Below, one piece after another: positions 11,065 to 22,500 of a stretch of 64,000 bases of DNA (position 1 is its first letter; every line of letters begins with the position of its first letter). Below the pieces are notes generated by a model. It saw only the letters and a program-made list of their open reading frames with translations, did not search any database and was not told the origin of the DNA. This DNA is from Penium margaritaceum (lineage: Eukaryota > Streptophyta > Zygnematophyceae > Desmidiales > Peniaceae). Location: the NCBI GenBank assembly GCA_023375785.1, contig SZWC01000035.1, positions 309,469-373,468 on the forward strand, in the 5' to 3' direction. The position numbers were made by a program, and so were the translations under genes.

Positions 11065-11367
11065 AGCTGGACTGTAGAGACACAGTACAGGAAGCAGCAG
11101 TGAGAGTCACCACAGTAGCCGTATCCTCAAACCCGTCGTAGTAGACCTTGGCAACAGAGACATTGCCTCGACGCCAGCAGGCTTTATCACCACGCAAATG
11201 TTTTTGTGTGCGGCAATACCAGCAGTGGCAGTGTGATTTACCGTCACCGCCATAGCAGCAGGAGTTACGGTAGCAACAAGATATGACAGGCACACAGAGG
11301 GGTAGCGGTAGCACCGGATGGCAACAGTAGCTTGTGGGGCTACCACCCGTGACAAAAAAAAGAAGGG
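11065..11367 (+). repeat. R3 leader, first part
   Basis: Untranslated leader matching R12 from 60831: GTAGAGACACAGTACAG, GCAGCAGTGAGAGTCACCAC, then CAG/GTAGCA-rich sequence ending CCCGTGACAAAAAAAAGAA, as in R12 at about 61478-61505. Confidence 0.75.
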
Positions 11368-11372
11368 AGAAG
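11368..11372. repeat. R4 target-site duplication, left copy
   Basis: AGAAG, identical to 16996-17000 on the other side of R4. This proves insertion of R4 into the R3 leader. Confidence 0.9.
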
Positions 11373-12364
11373 TGTCAGAAAACGGCCCCCGGGTGGAGGC
11401 AGTTCCAACGTGGCCCGACGGGTCTGCTGTGTGTTCATGGCTGTGTTTTGTGCGGGTGGTTCTGAGTCTAAGCGTGAGCTTTCTGGTCGCCTCACACTAT
11501 GTTTCTGGGAGTCGAAGGCATTTGCGAGACAGTCACTTTTGCGAAGGGAATAACGCGATTTTGCACTAGTTTTTTGAACATGGACATGATTTGGACATTT
11601 GTAGGGCTAGTCATGAGCTCTCCAACGCACCAAACCGTGCACGATTCGGATAACCGTAGCTACCGCTACTTCAGTCGAAGAGCAGCACCCCAAACCAGCC
11701 GCTCACTCGGCGGCGCGCACCACGTCGCCCGCCGAGGCGCCTTCACACATCAAGGACCCATCAAAACGCCATTCCAGAGGCGCAGATGTCCCTATGTGTA
11801 GTGGCAGCGCCCCTTGCGCCTTTGGGGTCTGTTTCGATGAGTTAATCATCGAGTTTGGTGATGGGGATTGATGTGGGTCGAAACCTGTTCGCGGACTTCC
11901 AGTCGGAATTTTGACGAAGTCCCCGAGTAACAAACTGTACTACTGAGTTTCGGACTCCGAGCCATGATTTTGGCTAAGTCCCTCAGTAACAAGCTGCACT
12001 CCTGAAATCCGGCGGATCATCCACCGGACGCCTCGGCAGTCCTTCCGGAGCAAAATCCCCAGATGGCATTTTGTTACTCGCTCCGGTCAATTATTCACCG
12101 GAAGTCGAACCGCGGCCGGCTCCCAGAACCGCCGCGCACACCCCAACTTTGGAAGCCCATATCTCCCTCGTTACTAGTCCGATTCCGGTGAAACAACTTC
12201 CACCGGATTTAGCAACTTGTCAACTTTTAGGGGTAATCCTTCATTTTAGGATCCAAGCAATCCTCGAATCGCCAGATCTGTCGACGAGGATTTTCCTCTC
12301 TCTGGCGGCTCGTTGGCGCCTCCCGGCGCCGCACTTGGGCATGCAGAGGGGCAAATCTTCAACA
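11373..12364 (-). repeat. R4 3' LTR (complete, 992 bp)
   Basis: On the minus strand it begins TGTTGAAGATTTGCCCC (12364 downward) and ends in TGACA at 11373. It shares its whole length with the R6 LTRs. The polypurine tract abuts it at 12365. Confidence 0.9.
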
Positions 12365-12373
12365 TTCTCCCCC
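12365..12373 (-). promoter_or_regulatory. R4 polypurine tract
   Basis: GGGGGAGAA on the minus strand, directly before the TGTTG start of the 3' LTR. This is the usual plus-strand DNA priming site of LTR retrotransposons. Confidence 0.8.
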
Positions 12374-12407
12374 TTGCACCTGCCATGCCCGCTGCTCCTG
12401 CTTGCTC

Positions 12408-14822
12408 TCACTCATCTTCCGCTGCGCCCTCCAGCCCATCATAGCTGGTCATCCCAAGCCCGGCCACGCTCAATGCGTGCCGGTCGACGCGTTGCGCNTG
12501 CGTCGGGTTGTTGGTCAGCGAGATTGTGCCGGTGTTGTCCTCTTGCACCACCGTTGGCTCCTGCTGCGGTACGCCCAGCTCCCCCAGCAACCTGCGGAGC
12601 CACACCGCCTCCTTGACCGCCTCGGCCAGCGCGATGTACTCTGCTTCCACTGTGGAGGTGGCAACGCAGTCTTGCTTTCTGCTGCACCACGAGACCGCTA
12701 CACCAGCGAGGAAGAACACGTAGCCGGATGTGGACTTCCGTTTGTCCACATCGCCAGCGTAGTCTGCGTCCGTGTAGCAGACCAGACGCAAAGCGTGCGT
12801 CCGCCCCTTGCCGTCGAACCTCAAGCACGCATGCCGCGTCGCCTGTAGGTAGCAGAGGATGCGCTTGACCGCCTGCCAGTGTAGTGGCCCTGGATCGGCC
12901 ACGTACCTGCTCACTTGGCCCACCCTGTAGGCCAAGTCTGGTCGAGTCGCCACCATGGCGTACATGAGGCTGCCCACCGCCGATTGGTAGGGCACCCCTG
13001 CCATATCCTCCCGCTCTTCTTTTGTTTGCGGCGCCATTGCCGCACTCAGTTCACAGGTCGTGGAGACTGGACTGCCAACTGGTTTGCAGTCCTCCATGCC
13101 GTACCGCTTCAGCACCTCGGCCACGTATTTGGCCTGTCCCAGCTCAAGCGTGTGCGCCCTCCGGTTCCGCGTAATGCTCACCGCGAGGTAGTTCTCCAGC
13201 TCCCCCATGTCCGACATCTGGAATCTGCTGCTCAGCTGCTCTTTCAGCTGCTGTAGGCTCAGCAAATCCGTCGAGCACACAATCAGGTTGTCCATGTAGA
13301 GTGCAACGATTTGATGGAGCTGTTTGTTGCGCCGCACGTACACGCTGTGATCCGCCTCACAGCGCTTGAAGCCGAGTTGTGCCATGAAGCTATCCATCTG
13401 TTGGTACCAGCATCTGGGCGATTGTTTTAGCCCATACAAGGACTTTCGCAGCTTACACACCTTGCCCTCCGGTGCCTCCACCCCCTCCGGCACCTCCATG
13501 TAGATCTCTTTGTCTATGATGCCGTTGAGGAAGGCCGTCTTTACGTCCATTTGGTGGAGCTCCATGTCCTTCGCGGCCGCCACCGCAAGGATCGCCCGGA
13601 TGCTTGTGAACTTGGCGACGGGAGAAAACGTCTCATCGTTGTGCTCCCCCTTACGCTGTGCGTAACCCTTCGCCACCAGCCGCGCCTTGTATTTGTCAAC
13701 CACACCCCCCTTTGTGAACTTGGTCTTAAAGACCCACTTTGAGTCGATGACCTTGGCATCTTTCGGCCTGTCAACCAGCTCCCACGTATCATTTTCCATG
13801 ATGGACGCCAGCTCCGATTTGATGGCTGCGTCCCATTGATCCCCTTCAGGCCGTGCAAGCGCCTCTTGCATGGTAGTCGGCTCCGTTGATGCAGCGAGCA
13901 TGCACTGCGTCATGCCAATCCATCGACTGGTGCTTGCGTCGAAACGCTTCCCCGCTTTTCGCTGCCTCTCGCTGCGGCGCGGTAGTTTTGGTGGCGCATC
14001 GTCACTCTGCTATGATCCCTCCCACTCAGCACGCTCCGGTGATTCATCGACCGGACGGCTCCCCAAGGATCTCTCTTGTTCTGGTAAAACATCGCCCGAA
14101 CGACCGGCACGTCCGGTGGATTTTCCACCGACGCCCGATGCACACTCTGCCGGGAGTGCGCGCCTCGGCACCCTAGGTGCCTCATCCGCCGGATCCTTCC
14201 GATGGATGTCCTCATCAGCTTGATCGTCATCAGAGTCCTCCGCGTCGGCTGCCACTACTGGTGCACCTTCGCGCTCTGATGGCGCATCCTCAACTTCGGC
14301 GTCCGCCGGCTCCTTCTCGTAGTCAAGGAGCTAGAACCACTCCCCCGTCTTTGGGGAGTCCACCACGCTCGCATCGTTGCTGCTGATGTAACTCTGCTGC
14401 TCGTCAAACTCGACATCTCGGCTGCGGATTACCTCCTCCTTACGCATGTCATAGAGCCAATACGCCTTATGCGCGCTCTCATAGCCAAGGAAGAGATACG
14501 AATTTTCCCGCGGCTCCAGCTTGCTGTCACGCCTCTGCGCAGCCTGCACCACCGCGTGCGCCTTGCACCCGAACACTTTCAGGTGTGCCACACTTGGCTT
14601 GCGCCCGCTCCAAACCTCCTGCGGAGTCTTCCAGCCGCTCCTCCCCTTCAGCACCGCTGTAGGAGTGAGGTTGATGGTGTAGCTCGCTGTACGCACAACT
14701 TCCGCCCAGAAGCTTCGCGGCAATTCCGCATCCACCAACATGGTCCGTACCATGTTCAGCAGCGTCTGGTTCGCCCGCTCCGCCACGCCATTTGACTGAG
14801 GCGAATATGGCGTAGTTTGTTG
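12408..14822 (-). pseudogene. pol: R4 integrase C-terminus, RT and RNase H
   Basis: Three open blocks in one frame: integrase end (14786-14331, ERANQTLLNMVRTMLVDAEL), acidic linker (14255-14010) and RT-RNase H (13913-12408, 501 codons). Stops: TGA at 14820-14822, TAG at about 14331 and TAG at about 14010. RT has KARLVAKGYAQ, MDVKTAFLNG and LKQSPRCWYQQ. The catalytic box reads YMDN (13287-13298) instead of YVDD, so an essential Asp is lost. RNase H shows YTDADYAGD, STVEAEYIAL and QEDNTGT. A single N at 12498 replaces about 110 bp present in R6 and removes the RNase H end. Confidence 0.9.
12498..12498. other. Single-N scaffold join in R4
   Basis: One N within RNase H. Compared with R6 (about 27262-27390), roughly 110 bp is missing here, so the N marks an unresolved join rather than one ambiguous base. 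Confidence 0.7.
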
Positions 14823-16172
14823 TCATTTTATGCCCTGCTGCTTCATCCACCCGCTACAGCCCACGTACTCTCCGCCGTTGTCGCTGCGTAGCGCTCTGAC
14901 CTTCCGATCAGTCTGCCTCTCCACCGCGGCGACATACTCCTTCAGCCGGTCCAGGACCTCGCCTTTCCGCTTCATGAAGTACACGTAGAGTTTTCTGCTG
15001 TAGTCATCAATGAAGGTGACGAAGTAACACGCGCCGTTCTTTGACGCCGTCTTGAATGGTCCGCACACGTCACTGTGCACGACCTCCAGCAGGTCCGAGG
15101 CGCGATTCACGTTCTCGTTGAACGGTTTGCGTCTCGCCTTGCCCGAGATGCAAGGCTCGCACTTTTTGTGCACTGCTGCATCTGTCGCCTCTTCCGCACC
15201 GTCCATGACGAGGCCGCGTACCAGCTCACGCTTCGCCATCTCCTTCACGACTGCGAGTGAGGAATGCCCCAGTCGTCGGTGCCAGAGCTCCAGATCAGCT
15301 CCCCCTCCTTTAGCCAGGTTGACGGTGCGTTCCTGCAAGTCTGCTGAATCTGTCACCGCGGGGATCACCTTGGTCTCCACGATGTAGAGGCCTCCCTCGC
15401 GCTTAGCCTCCAGCACGGGCTCACCGCCACTGTCCTTCCGCACGAATGCCCCTCTTCTCCTGAAGAGCACCTCGTACCCCTTGTCAGTCAGGCGGCTAAC
15501 ACTTAGAATGTCAGCCAAGCCGGGTACGTGCTGCACGTCCTTGATGACACGCTGCACCCGCTTTCCGCCAACCACCACCTCCACGTCCACGTCTCCTTGG
15601 CCAGCCGCCGGCTCGACCTTGTCGTTCGCGACCACCATGGATTTGCTGGACTTGGTGTAGTTGATGAACCCGACCTTCTCGACCTGGGTATGCTCCTCCG
15701 CTCCGGAGTCAAGGCATCGCCGGTTGGCCTTCTTGAGGTAGTGGTTTTGAGTGCCGTTGAGGAGCGCCTTCTTGCCTTTGGCGTCCTTGCCGCCGGCCTT
15801 TGCCTCCTCGGTGCACTCACGGGCCCAATGGCCCTCCTTGCCGCAGTTACGGCACGCACCCTTCTTGGCGCCCTTCTTGCCACCGCCATGTCCGCCACCT
15901 CCCTTGGTCCCGCTTCCGCCACCACGCGTTTTGGTGACGAGGGCCGATGAGGACGACGAGGACTCCCCGCAGCTCCGTCGCTGTGCCTCGTTGCGGATGT
16001 ACTCTGCGACCGCGCCATAGGTGAGCTTGTCCTCTGCCCATCCTCCCAAGACTGTAATGAGAGGGCTCCAACTTTCAGGAAGGGCCATGAGGAAGGCCAT
16101 CGCCTGCAGCTGCGTGTCGATCTTCCACCCCACGTCGTTGCATTGTGAGGCGAGCGACTTGATCTGCTGCAT
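14823..16172 (-). pseudogene. gag-pol: R4 gag (C-terminal part), protease and integrase core
   Basis: An open frame of 449 codons, truncated at its start by the LTR-gag deletion; the Met at 16172 is internal to gag. Gag tail residues 1-60, Gly/Lys-rich linker, zinc knuckle CRNCGKEGHWAREC at 107-120 (nucleic acid binding), protease CLDSGAEEHT with Asp 155, integrase zinc ligands His298, His303, Cys338, Cys341, and integrase Asp368 (HSDVCGPF) and Asp431 (RSDNGGEYVG). The TGA after GIK stands where Arg (CGA) is expected. Cleavage, zinc-binding and strand-transfer residues in this part look intact. The partner modules downstream are not. Confidence 0.9.
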
Positions 16173-16995
16173 GGCAGGGAATAACGCTATTTTGCATTAG
16201 TTTTTTGAACATGGACATGATGTGAACATTTGTAGGGCTATTCATGAGCTCTCCAACGCACCAAACCGTGCGCAATTCGGATAACCATAGCTCCCGCTAC
16301 GTCAGTCGAAGAGCAGCACCCCAAACCAGCCGCTCACTCGGCGGCGCGCACCACGTCGCCCGCCGAGGCGCCTTCACACATCAAGGACCCATCAAAATGC
16401 CATTCCGGAGGCGCAGATGTCCCTATGCGTAGTGGCGGCGCCCCTTGCGCCTTTGGGGTCTGTTTCGATGAGTTAATCATCAAGTTTGGTGATGGGGATT
16501 GATGTGGGTCGAAACCTGTTCGCAGACTTCAAGTCGGAATTTTGACGAAGTCCTCGAGTAACAAACAGTACTATTGTGTTTCGGACTCTGAGCCATGATT
16601 TTGGCTAAGTCCCTCAGTAACAAGCTGCACTCCTGAAATCCGGCGGATCATCCACCGGACGCCTCGGCAGTCCTTCCGAAGCAAAATCCCCAGATGAAAT
16701 TTTGTTACTCGCTCCGGTCAATTATTCACCGGAAGTCGAACCGCGGCCGGCTCCCAGAACCGCCGCGCACACCCCAACTTTGGAAGCCCATATCTCCCTC
16801 GTTACTAGTCCGATTCCGGTGAAACAACTTCCACCGGATTTAGCAACTCGTCAACTTTCAGGGGTAATCCTTCATTTTAGGATCCGAGCAATCCTCGAGT
16901 CGCCAGATCTGTCGACGAGGATTTTCCTCTCTCTGGCGGCTCGTCGGCGCCTCCCGGCGCCGCACTTGGGCATGCAGAGGGGCAAATCTTCAACA
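16173..16995 (-). repeat. R4 5' LTR, truncated at its inner end
   Basis: Matches 11548-12364. The inner ~170 bp (matching 11373-11547) is missing, and the repeat runs straight into gag at GGGAATAACGC. The outer end (TGTTGAAG on the minus strand) is intact and followed by AGAAG. Confidence 0.9.
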
Positions 16996-17000
16996 AGAAG
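16996..17000. repeat. R4 target-site duplication, right copy
   Basis: AGAAG, identical to 11368-11372. Confidence 0.9.
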
Positions 17001-17640
17001 AAGCTTGCAATAGCAGCTTGCAGTGATGGCTCCGAGAAACAATAGTGCGCAGTGACTGTGACAGCGCACAGTAAAGGTAACAGCAGGCACTAGCAACAGC
17101 GGCAGTAGTCGCAAGCAGCAACACCATTGCAGAAGCAACAACGGAGGCAACAGCAACCCAGAAACAACATTACAGCTGTTACAGCCACAGCAGCAACAAG
17201 CAGCAGAAGTAGCACCACAACAGTAAAAACGACTACAACAACATAGCAGTAGTGGCAGCGACCATAGCAACAGCAGTCATGCAGTAGCAGCAGCCACGAC
17301 TGCTGTCTTGTGTAGCATTGCTGTTGTGCATCAGCTACACCTTAGCAGTGCTACACACCAACATTGCTGCGTAGTTGCACAAATGATGCACAGGTCTATG
17401 CAGCAGTTGCATACTTCTATGCTGTTCGTGTGTAGCCACAGGCAGGGGATGATGCGGTCACCCCCCTTCCACAGCCACGAAAACTCTGCGTGGGCCAAAA
17501 AACATTGCTAGCATGAAAATGCGGGCTTTTTTTGCCAATGTCTTTTTTTTTTCTTGGAAAAAAGAAAAAAACAAAACGCAGACATCATTGTCAGCAGTGC
17601 TCACGTCAGCAGTGCTCACGTCAGCTGTTTTGGGTCAAGA
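17001..17640 (+). repeat. R3 leader, second part
   Basis: CAG/CAA-rich to about 17300. Then comes non-repetitive leader with an A-rich stretch (17555-17580) and a duplicated GTCAGCAGTGCTCAC at about 17590-17620. R12 has the same kind of GTCAGC repeats just before its gag (61510-61590). Confidence 0.65.
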
Positions 17641-19241
17641 AATCAAAGTTTCTCTTTGTTTCAAATCGTTGAGAAATGATGATAGTTCTTGATTTGGATT
17701 ATGTTGACACCTGGACCCATACTGAGTGACCACATGATGGCAGGCGGTGAAAAGGAAAAGGAGGCAACTCATCCCCCTGGCACAACTTGTGGAGCTCACG
17801 TACTCGGATAATTGATGAGTTGCAACAGGCACAGGATGAGATTAGGCTCCAGTAGTAAGAGCATCTTGCCACTCTCTGGGACATCCACACCTTGCTATGA
17901 AGCCTGTCTGGATGACAGCAAACTCCACCTGGAGCAGCTGGATATACACCATAGAGGCAGCCGTCTACATCCACTAGCTCTGTGAAGAAGCAGCACATCT
18001 GTGAGAAGTACGATTCGGAGGAGGAGGAGATAGATGTACGGAAACGTAAGATTTGCACACAGCTGGATTGCCTCTACCTCAACCCGCAGCACAAACCCAG
18101 GGATACATCAGTCGCACCAGCGCGTCAAACCCCCTTGAGATGGGTGTCTGGCCTTTCCTTTGGCAGGCTGTCCATCCTACGGGCGCTCGTCCTGATGCCT
18201 GCGGTTGTCCTCCCCACGCAATAAGGACTGAAGGACTACAAGACTTGGCAATCTCATTACCACAGTTATACTGGGTTTGACTGCTCAGAGGTACTTTTCC
18301 AGGTGTGTGCTGACATAGAGGGTGTATGGTTGTTTTACTTGAGCTGGTACCAGACCACTGATGCCCACTAGATTCAGACAGCACCAAGAGCCATGCGCAG
18401 TCTGCTGTAGGCTGTTCCCCAAGGAGGCGGTCGTGGACTACCATCCTTTCCTGGATGCACCTGAGACGGGTACTGACCCTCAAAACGGGTGGGTGTTGGC
18501 CCTCACCTTTTTTGCTGCAGAGACACATGAAAAAGGTTTGCCAACATAAAGGAGTTCTACTCACTACGCCAGGTAGGGTCAGATTTGACAGCAGCAATCT
18601 GGTGCCGCACAAAGCGTGTTTATAGCTGGTTGAAAACGGGCGTAGGGTCCCAGCTCGGTGCGTCCATGGAGTACAGTGAAATCTTCATCTACTTCCATCA
18701 ACCTACCTCAGAGGAGCTGTCTGAGTCCCTAAAGCTGCTTCCTTGGACCCGGCAGTAATATCTTCAGAATGACGGGGGCCAAGGAGGCTGCTAAGGTGCA
18801 TCAATCAAGCTCCTTGGTAGCAGTGACGACGGCATCCCTGATGACCCCTCTCCCTCTCAGCTCCTCCTCCTTCACTTCCTCTTCCTTCACTTCCTCTTCT
18901 TCTCCCACTTCACCGCCCACATCAGCTCAGTGTGTGGCCGCCGTCACACAGGGAAAGAAGGGGAAAATAAATGTAGCAAGGAGCATTAGCAACAGTAGCA
19001 TCAGTAGTAGCACCCAGTGAGCAGTGGCAATGGAAGCTCTGTCCACTACTTTAACTGCGGTGGCACTCATTGATACAAGGAGTGCCAGCAGGCATTGGAC
19101 TGGAGCCGGATCACATGTGGACTCCATGTTAGGTACGCCAAGCGGATGTCCCCTGACACCACTCAGGCGGGTCACACGGTGACCTTGATAGTAGCCAAGG
19201 CTAAACCACTTCGGGAGGTGCCTGATAAAACACTCACACGA
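17641..19241 (+). pseudogene. R3 gag
   Basis: Family II gag in several frames. Coiled-coil start IIDELQQAQDEIRLQ (about 17810-17855); capsid FDCSEVLFQVCADIEGVW (about 18275-18330); FPKEAVVDYHPFLDA (about 18420); the end LLPWTRQ followed by TAA (18756-18758). Past a one-base shift, MTGAKEAAKVHQSSS matches the REAAVAHQETS of R12. The zinc knuckle near 19045-19090 reads YFNCGGTH-stop-YKEC with TGA at 19071-19073 in place of Arg. It ends near DKTLTR, cut by R5. Confidence 0.7.
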
Positions 19242-19824
19242 TGGACCTCTTCCTTTATTTCCCCATGTGGAGCATCACTATGTGGTTAGGATGGGACACA
19301 CGGGGACAAAAGGGAGCTTTGTGTCGACAGTTAGAGTAGAAGAAGCAAGGGAGAGAAAACCTATGGGTAAGTCTTGCTAGTCGAGCTCATCCAGCAGCCG
19401 GCAAGCGTGGCTTGCAATTTCTCCCTTAAACTCAAGGGTGAAATCTTCTAGAGACCCAAAAGCAAACAGTCCAGTAGCCATGTTACAAGTTTTGGCCTGG
19501 AATAGGCCAGGTCCATCGACCACAAATGCACAGCTAAGACTAACCTGGATTTAGGAGCAAGAAAAGCATAACAGCTCAGCGAGAGAGTTTGCACAATGCT
19601 AGATCAACAAGAAGCAACAAAGAAAGCTTCAAGGAACTGCCGAGTTGAGCTGAGGCGATGCTGCCAGGAAGGATGCGAGCACTTAGGTGGCAGTGGACAA
19701 CAAGTGGCAATGCTGCCGAGCTTGTGTTTGATCCCCCATTGTTTGGCACCCTCCACCTCATCAGGAGTCTGCACAGCAATGGACGTGAGCCGAGAGGTCA
19801 CGATCAGCTATGTACACAATATCA
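19242..19824 (-). repeat. R5 3' LTR
   Basis: Begins TGATATTGTG on the minus strand after the polypurine tract. Its far end (19242-19410) matches 34247-34425, including GGGAGAGAAAACCTATGGGT. The exact inner limit (19230-19242) is uncertain. It holds one Met-initiated frame on each strand that I take as chance. Confidence 0.7.
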
Positions 19825-19834
19825 CTCCCCCATG
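19825..19834 (-). promoter_or_regulatory. R5 polypurine tract
   Basis: CATGGGGGAG on the minus strand, directly before the LTR start. It is identical to the R11 tract at 54358-54367. Confidence 0.75.
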
Positions 19835-19929
19835 ACTACACGGTGAACAAATTCACAGATGTACCAGCACTGACGCGAGCAATGGCACAAGGCAACAATG
19901 GTAAACGACAATAGATGGAGCTTAAGGGC

Positions 19930-21400
19930 AGAGGTCAGTCCAAAGTACAGGCAGGGTGCAATCCCACAAAATTTGTAGCCACAAGGAACTTTGTGTGGCT
20001 GATAGCCTTTGCTAAAAAAACAGCACACTTCATGTTGGTGCCCACCCACATGACCTGAATCTCACCTCGATCCACCAGATTAGTGGTACTTGACGTTGAT
20101 GTGCTTCATGCGTTCATGGAACAACCCAGAGTTCTCTGTGATGGCCTTTGCATTCTGATTGTTGCACCAAAGCACAACATGGGGCATGGACTGACGCAAG
20201 TCATGCAATAGACGCACTAACAAAAAATTCTTGGTCGGGCCAGCATCCAAAGCTATGTACTAAGCTTTTGCATTGCTATGAGCGATGCAGTCCTGCTTGC
20301 CACTATGCCACGAGACAACACTTCCTCCAATGAGGAAGATGTATCCAGTGTGACTCTTTTCTTCTGGGCTCCATGCTCAGTCACTTCCAATGTATCCGTC
20401 GAGAACCACAGAGACCTGCCCTCGATAGTGAAGGCCGATGTGGGTGGTCGTCATGACGTACCGCACACATTGGATAGTAGCCTCAAGAACCCACCTGTGC
20501 AGCGTTTGCGAGAACAGGGCAAGCAGGTTGACAGTGAAGGTGATGTCCGACCGTGTCATCGTGGCCATGTACATGAGTGAACTGTTGACTCACATATAGA
20601 GGGTCACATCGACTAGCTCCCCCAGCTTTGCTGGGTCATCAACCTTCAGAGCTTCCTACCCATCGGGAGTGATCAGGGTGGATGCCGTATGCAAAATGCT
20701 AAGTAGCCCGGCAAAATGCTCCCCTCGAGTGAGAGCATACCACTCTTGATGGACCAGAGCATCTGACGAGCGCGATCACACACTATGTACATGCCCAGGA
20801 ACACTACTACCTCTCCCAGGTCTTTCATTTTGTATGTCAACTGTAGCACACCCTTGGCTACTTTGACATCGTTCAGGTCAGACAAAGTAATCAGAAGGTC
20901 ATCGACGTAGACCAAGATGGCCGTGAGTGGCACAAGAGTCTGGGAGAGGAAGAGTAATGGATCCAGACTGCTCTGGACATAGCGGGGTCGCAGCAACATG
21001 CTGGTGATATCCTTGTTCTAGCATTGAGGCGGCTGCTTCAGGCCATACAGGGCTTTTTGCAGCCGGTACATACGGCCATTGCAATCCTTGAACCCTGGGG
21101 GTTCGATTATGTAGGTCTCTTTGTTCAGCTTTTCATGCAGAAGCACATTGTTAAAATCCATCTGGTAGAGCTCCCAGTTGTGTTGGGCCACATGGTACAG
21201 TAGGCCCAGGACCATGGTCGTGCGTCGGACTGGTGCGAAGGTCTCAGTGAAGTTGATGCCTTCCACCTGAGAGAATCCCTTCACAGTCATTCGTGCTTTG
21301 CAATGGTCAAATGAGCCGTCCAGCTTCAGCTTCTTCCGCAAGACCCAGTTGGCCTGAATAGCCTTCCGTCCGTGCGGTAGGTCTACTAGCTTGTAAACCC
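19930..21400 (-). pseudogene. R5 RT and RNase H
   Basis: RT: CKARMTVKGFSQVEG, YQMDFNNVLLHEKL (catalytic Asp present), YGLKQPPQC then TAG (21018-21020) at the conserved Trp. The next block (20999-20673) holds ILVYVDDLLIT with the YVDD intact, and KMKDLGEVVVFLGM. RNase H fragment: FTVNLLALFSQTLHRW and VSVVLDGYIGSD (20574-20377). The pol end MWVGTNMKCAVFLAKA and FLVATNFVGLHP is at about 20055-19945. Frames change several times. Confidence 0.75.
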
Positions 21401-22500
21401 CATGTTCATTGATAGCCGCCAGCTCAGCCTCTCACGCTGCGTGCCAGAATGCCGCATCAGGCCCAGTCAAAAAGCCTGATGTAGCGTGCTGGGGTCGGGC
21501 GTCACGCCCACCACACTGGGTCCTCGGCTGTAGTAACTCCACTGCGCGTGGCCAAGACATAGGCCATAGACGGCGGACCCATAGTGACGGTAGAATCTAC
21601 AGAGTTGGCCGCAAGTCAGCATTTGTGAGCAAGGAGTGCAAAACCTGTATTGTAGCTGGGGTGGACGTCAGTGAGCCCCTGCACGCTCAGGCCTAAGGCC
21701 CTCATGCCGGGATCTCCATTGCGCATGTTGCGATCAGGACACATACAGAGCTTCCCACCCTCACCTCGTCGATAGGGCTCTGGGGACAATGCTGTTAGAA
21801 CAGACGGTGGGCGCAAATTAGACGATGAGGAGACTTGCGATGCGTCACGTGGCGATGGTGAATCGACTAGGGATATGGAGGGTGGGTATAAGACAGTCAA
21901 TGCGACTAGTGATGTAGACAATGCAGCTGGTGTAGACGCAGATGAAAAACGTGACTATGCCGGTGACACATGTGCGGGTGACACAAGTGGCACTGGTGAT
22001 GCAGCAGGTGATGTAGGTACCGGCAATGAAGGAGGGGCTGGCAACACGGGAGATGCAGGCAGGACAGGCAACACAGACAGTGCAGGTGGTATGGACAATG
22101 CAGGCAGTGTAGACAATGCAACTGGTGGGTGGGATGAACCAGTAGCACCCAGGGGCACTGGGACATCATCATCGGTTAACCCGCCCTCCCTTGCACGAGG
22201 TATTGTACCACACCCAGGAGAATGTGATTGCGGGGTGCTACCGGTGGGCAGGTCACGGAAAGAGAGACGCACAAAGAACAGCGTGTCTCTAGACTCAACA
22301 ATGCACTGTTGACTGGGGCCCCAGAAGCACTAGGCCTTGGAGTGTGAAGCCACTCCACAAACACTTAGAAGCGTCCGCAGAGGGAGAACTAGGAGCCTTG
22401 TTGTTCTGGTTTGAACCAGACGCAAGCAAAGGATTCCCACACACGTGCGAGACGGAGGTTGGCACAATGTTTGTAACAAAACTAGTATGGGGTGTGTCTG
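21401..22500 (-). pseudogene. R5 integrase-RT linker
   Basis: Low-complexity linker rich in Pro, Ser, Leu and Val. A stretch at 21955-22170 encodes repeated PALSxPPALSxLPVLPASP; on the plus strand the same DNA is a decayed GGCAACACAG/GATGCAGGC tandem repeat (about 21970-22125). SPEPYRRGEGGKL (about 21790) is at the place of SREPGGRLRPL. Linkers of this type join integrase to RT in family II. Confidence 0.6.

Larger units (their letters stand above)
11373..16995 (-). mobile_element. R4: family I Copia element, youngest-looking family I copy
   Basis: Complete at both outer ends: left LTR from TGTCAGAAAAC (11373), right LTR ending at 16995 (TGTTGAAG on the minus strand), TSD AGAAG on both sides. 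The body reads on the minus strand in one frame from 16172 to 12408, broken only by three stop codons. A single internal deletion joins the right LTR at about 16173 to gag, removing the LTR's last ~170 bp, the PBS, the 5' UTR and about 115 gag codons. The two LTRs agree at roughly 96% by eye over the shared 817 bp. Confidence 0.92.
11034..19241 (+). mobile_element. R3: family II element, leader and gag only, interrupted by R4
   Basis: PBS, leader (11065-11372 and 17001 onward) and gag on the + strand. R4 is inserted in the leader with a perfect 5-bp duplication. Homology ends at about 19241, where the LTR of R5 begins. No pol of this element is seen in place. R7 is the same sub-lineage but restarts at a gag position equal to about 18821, so it is not a simple continuation. 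Confidence 0.75.
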
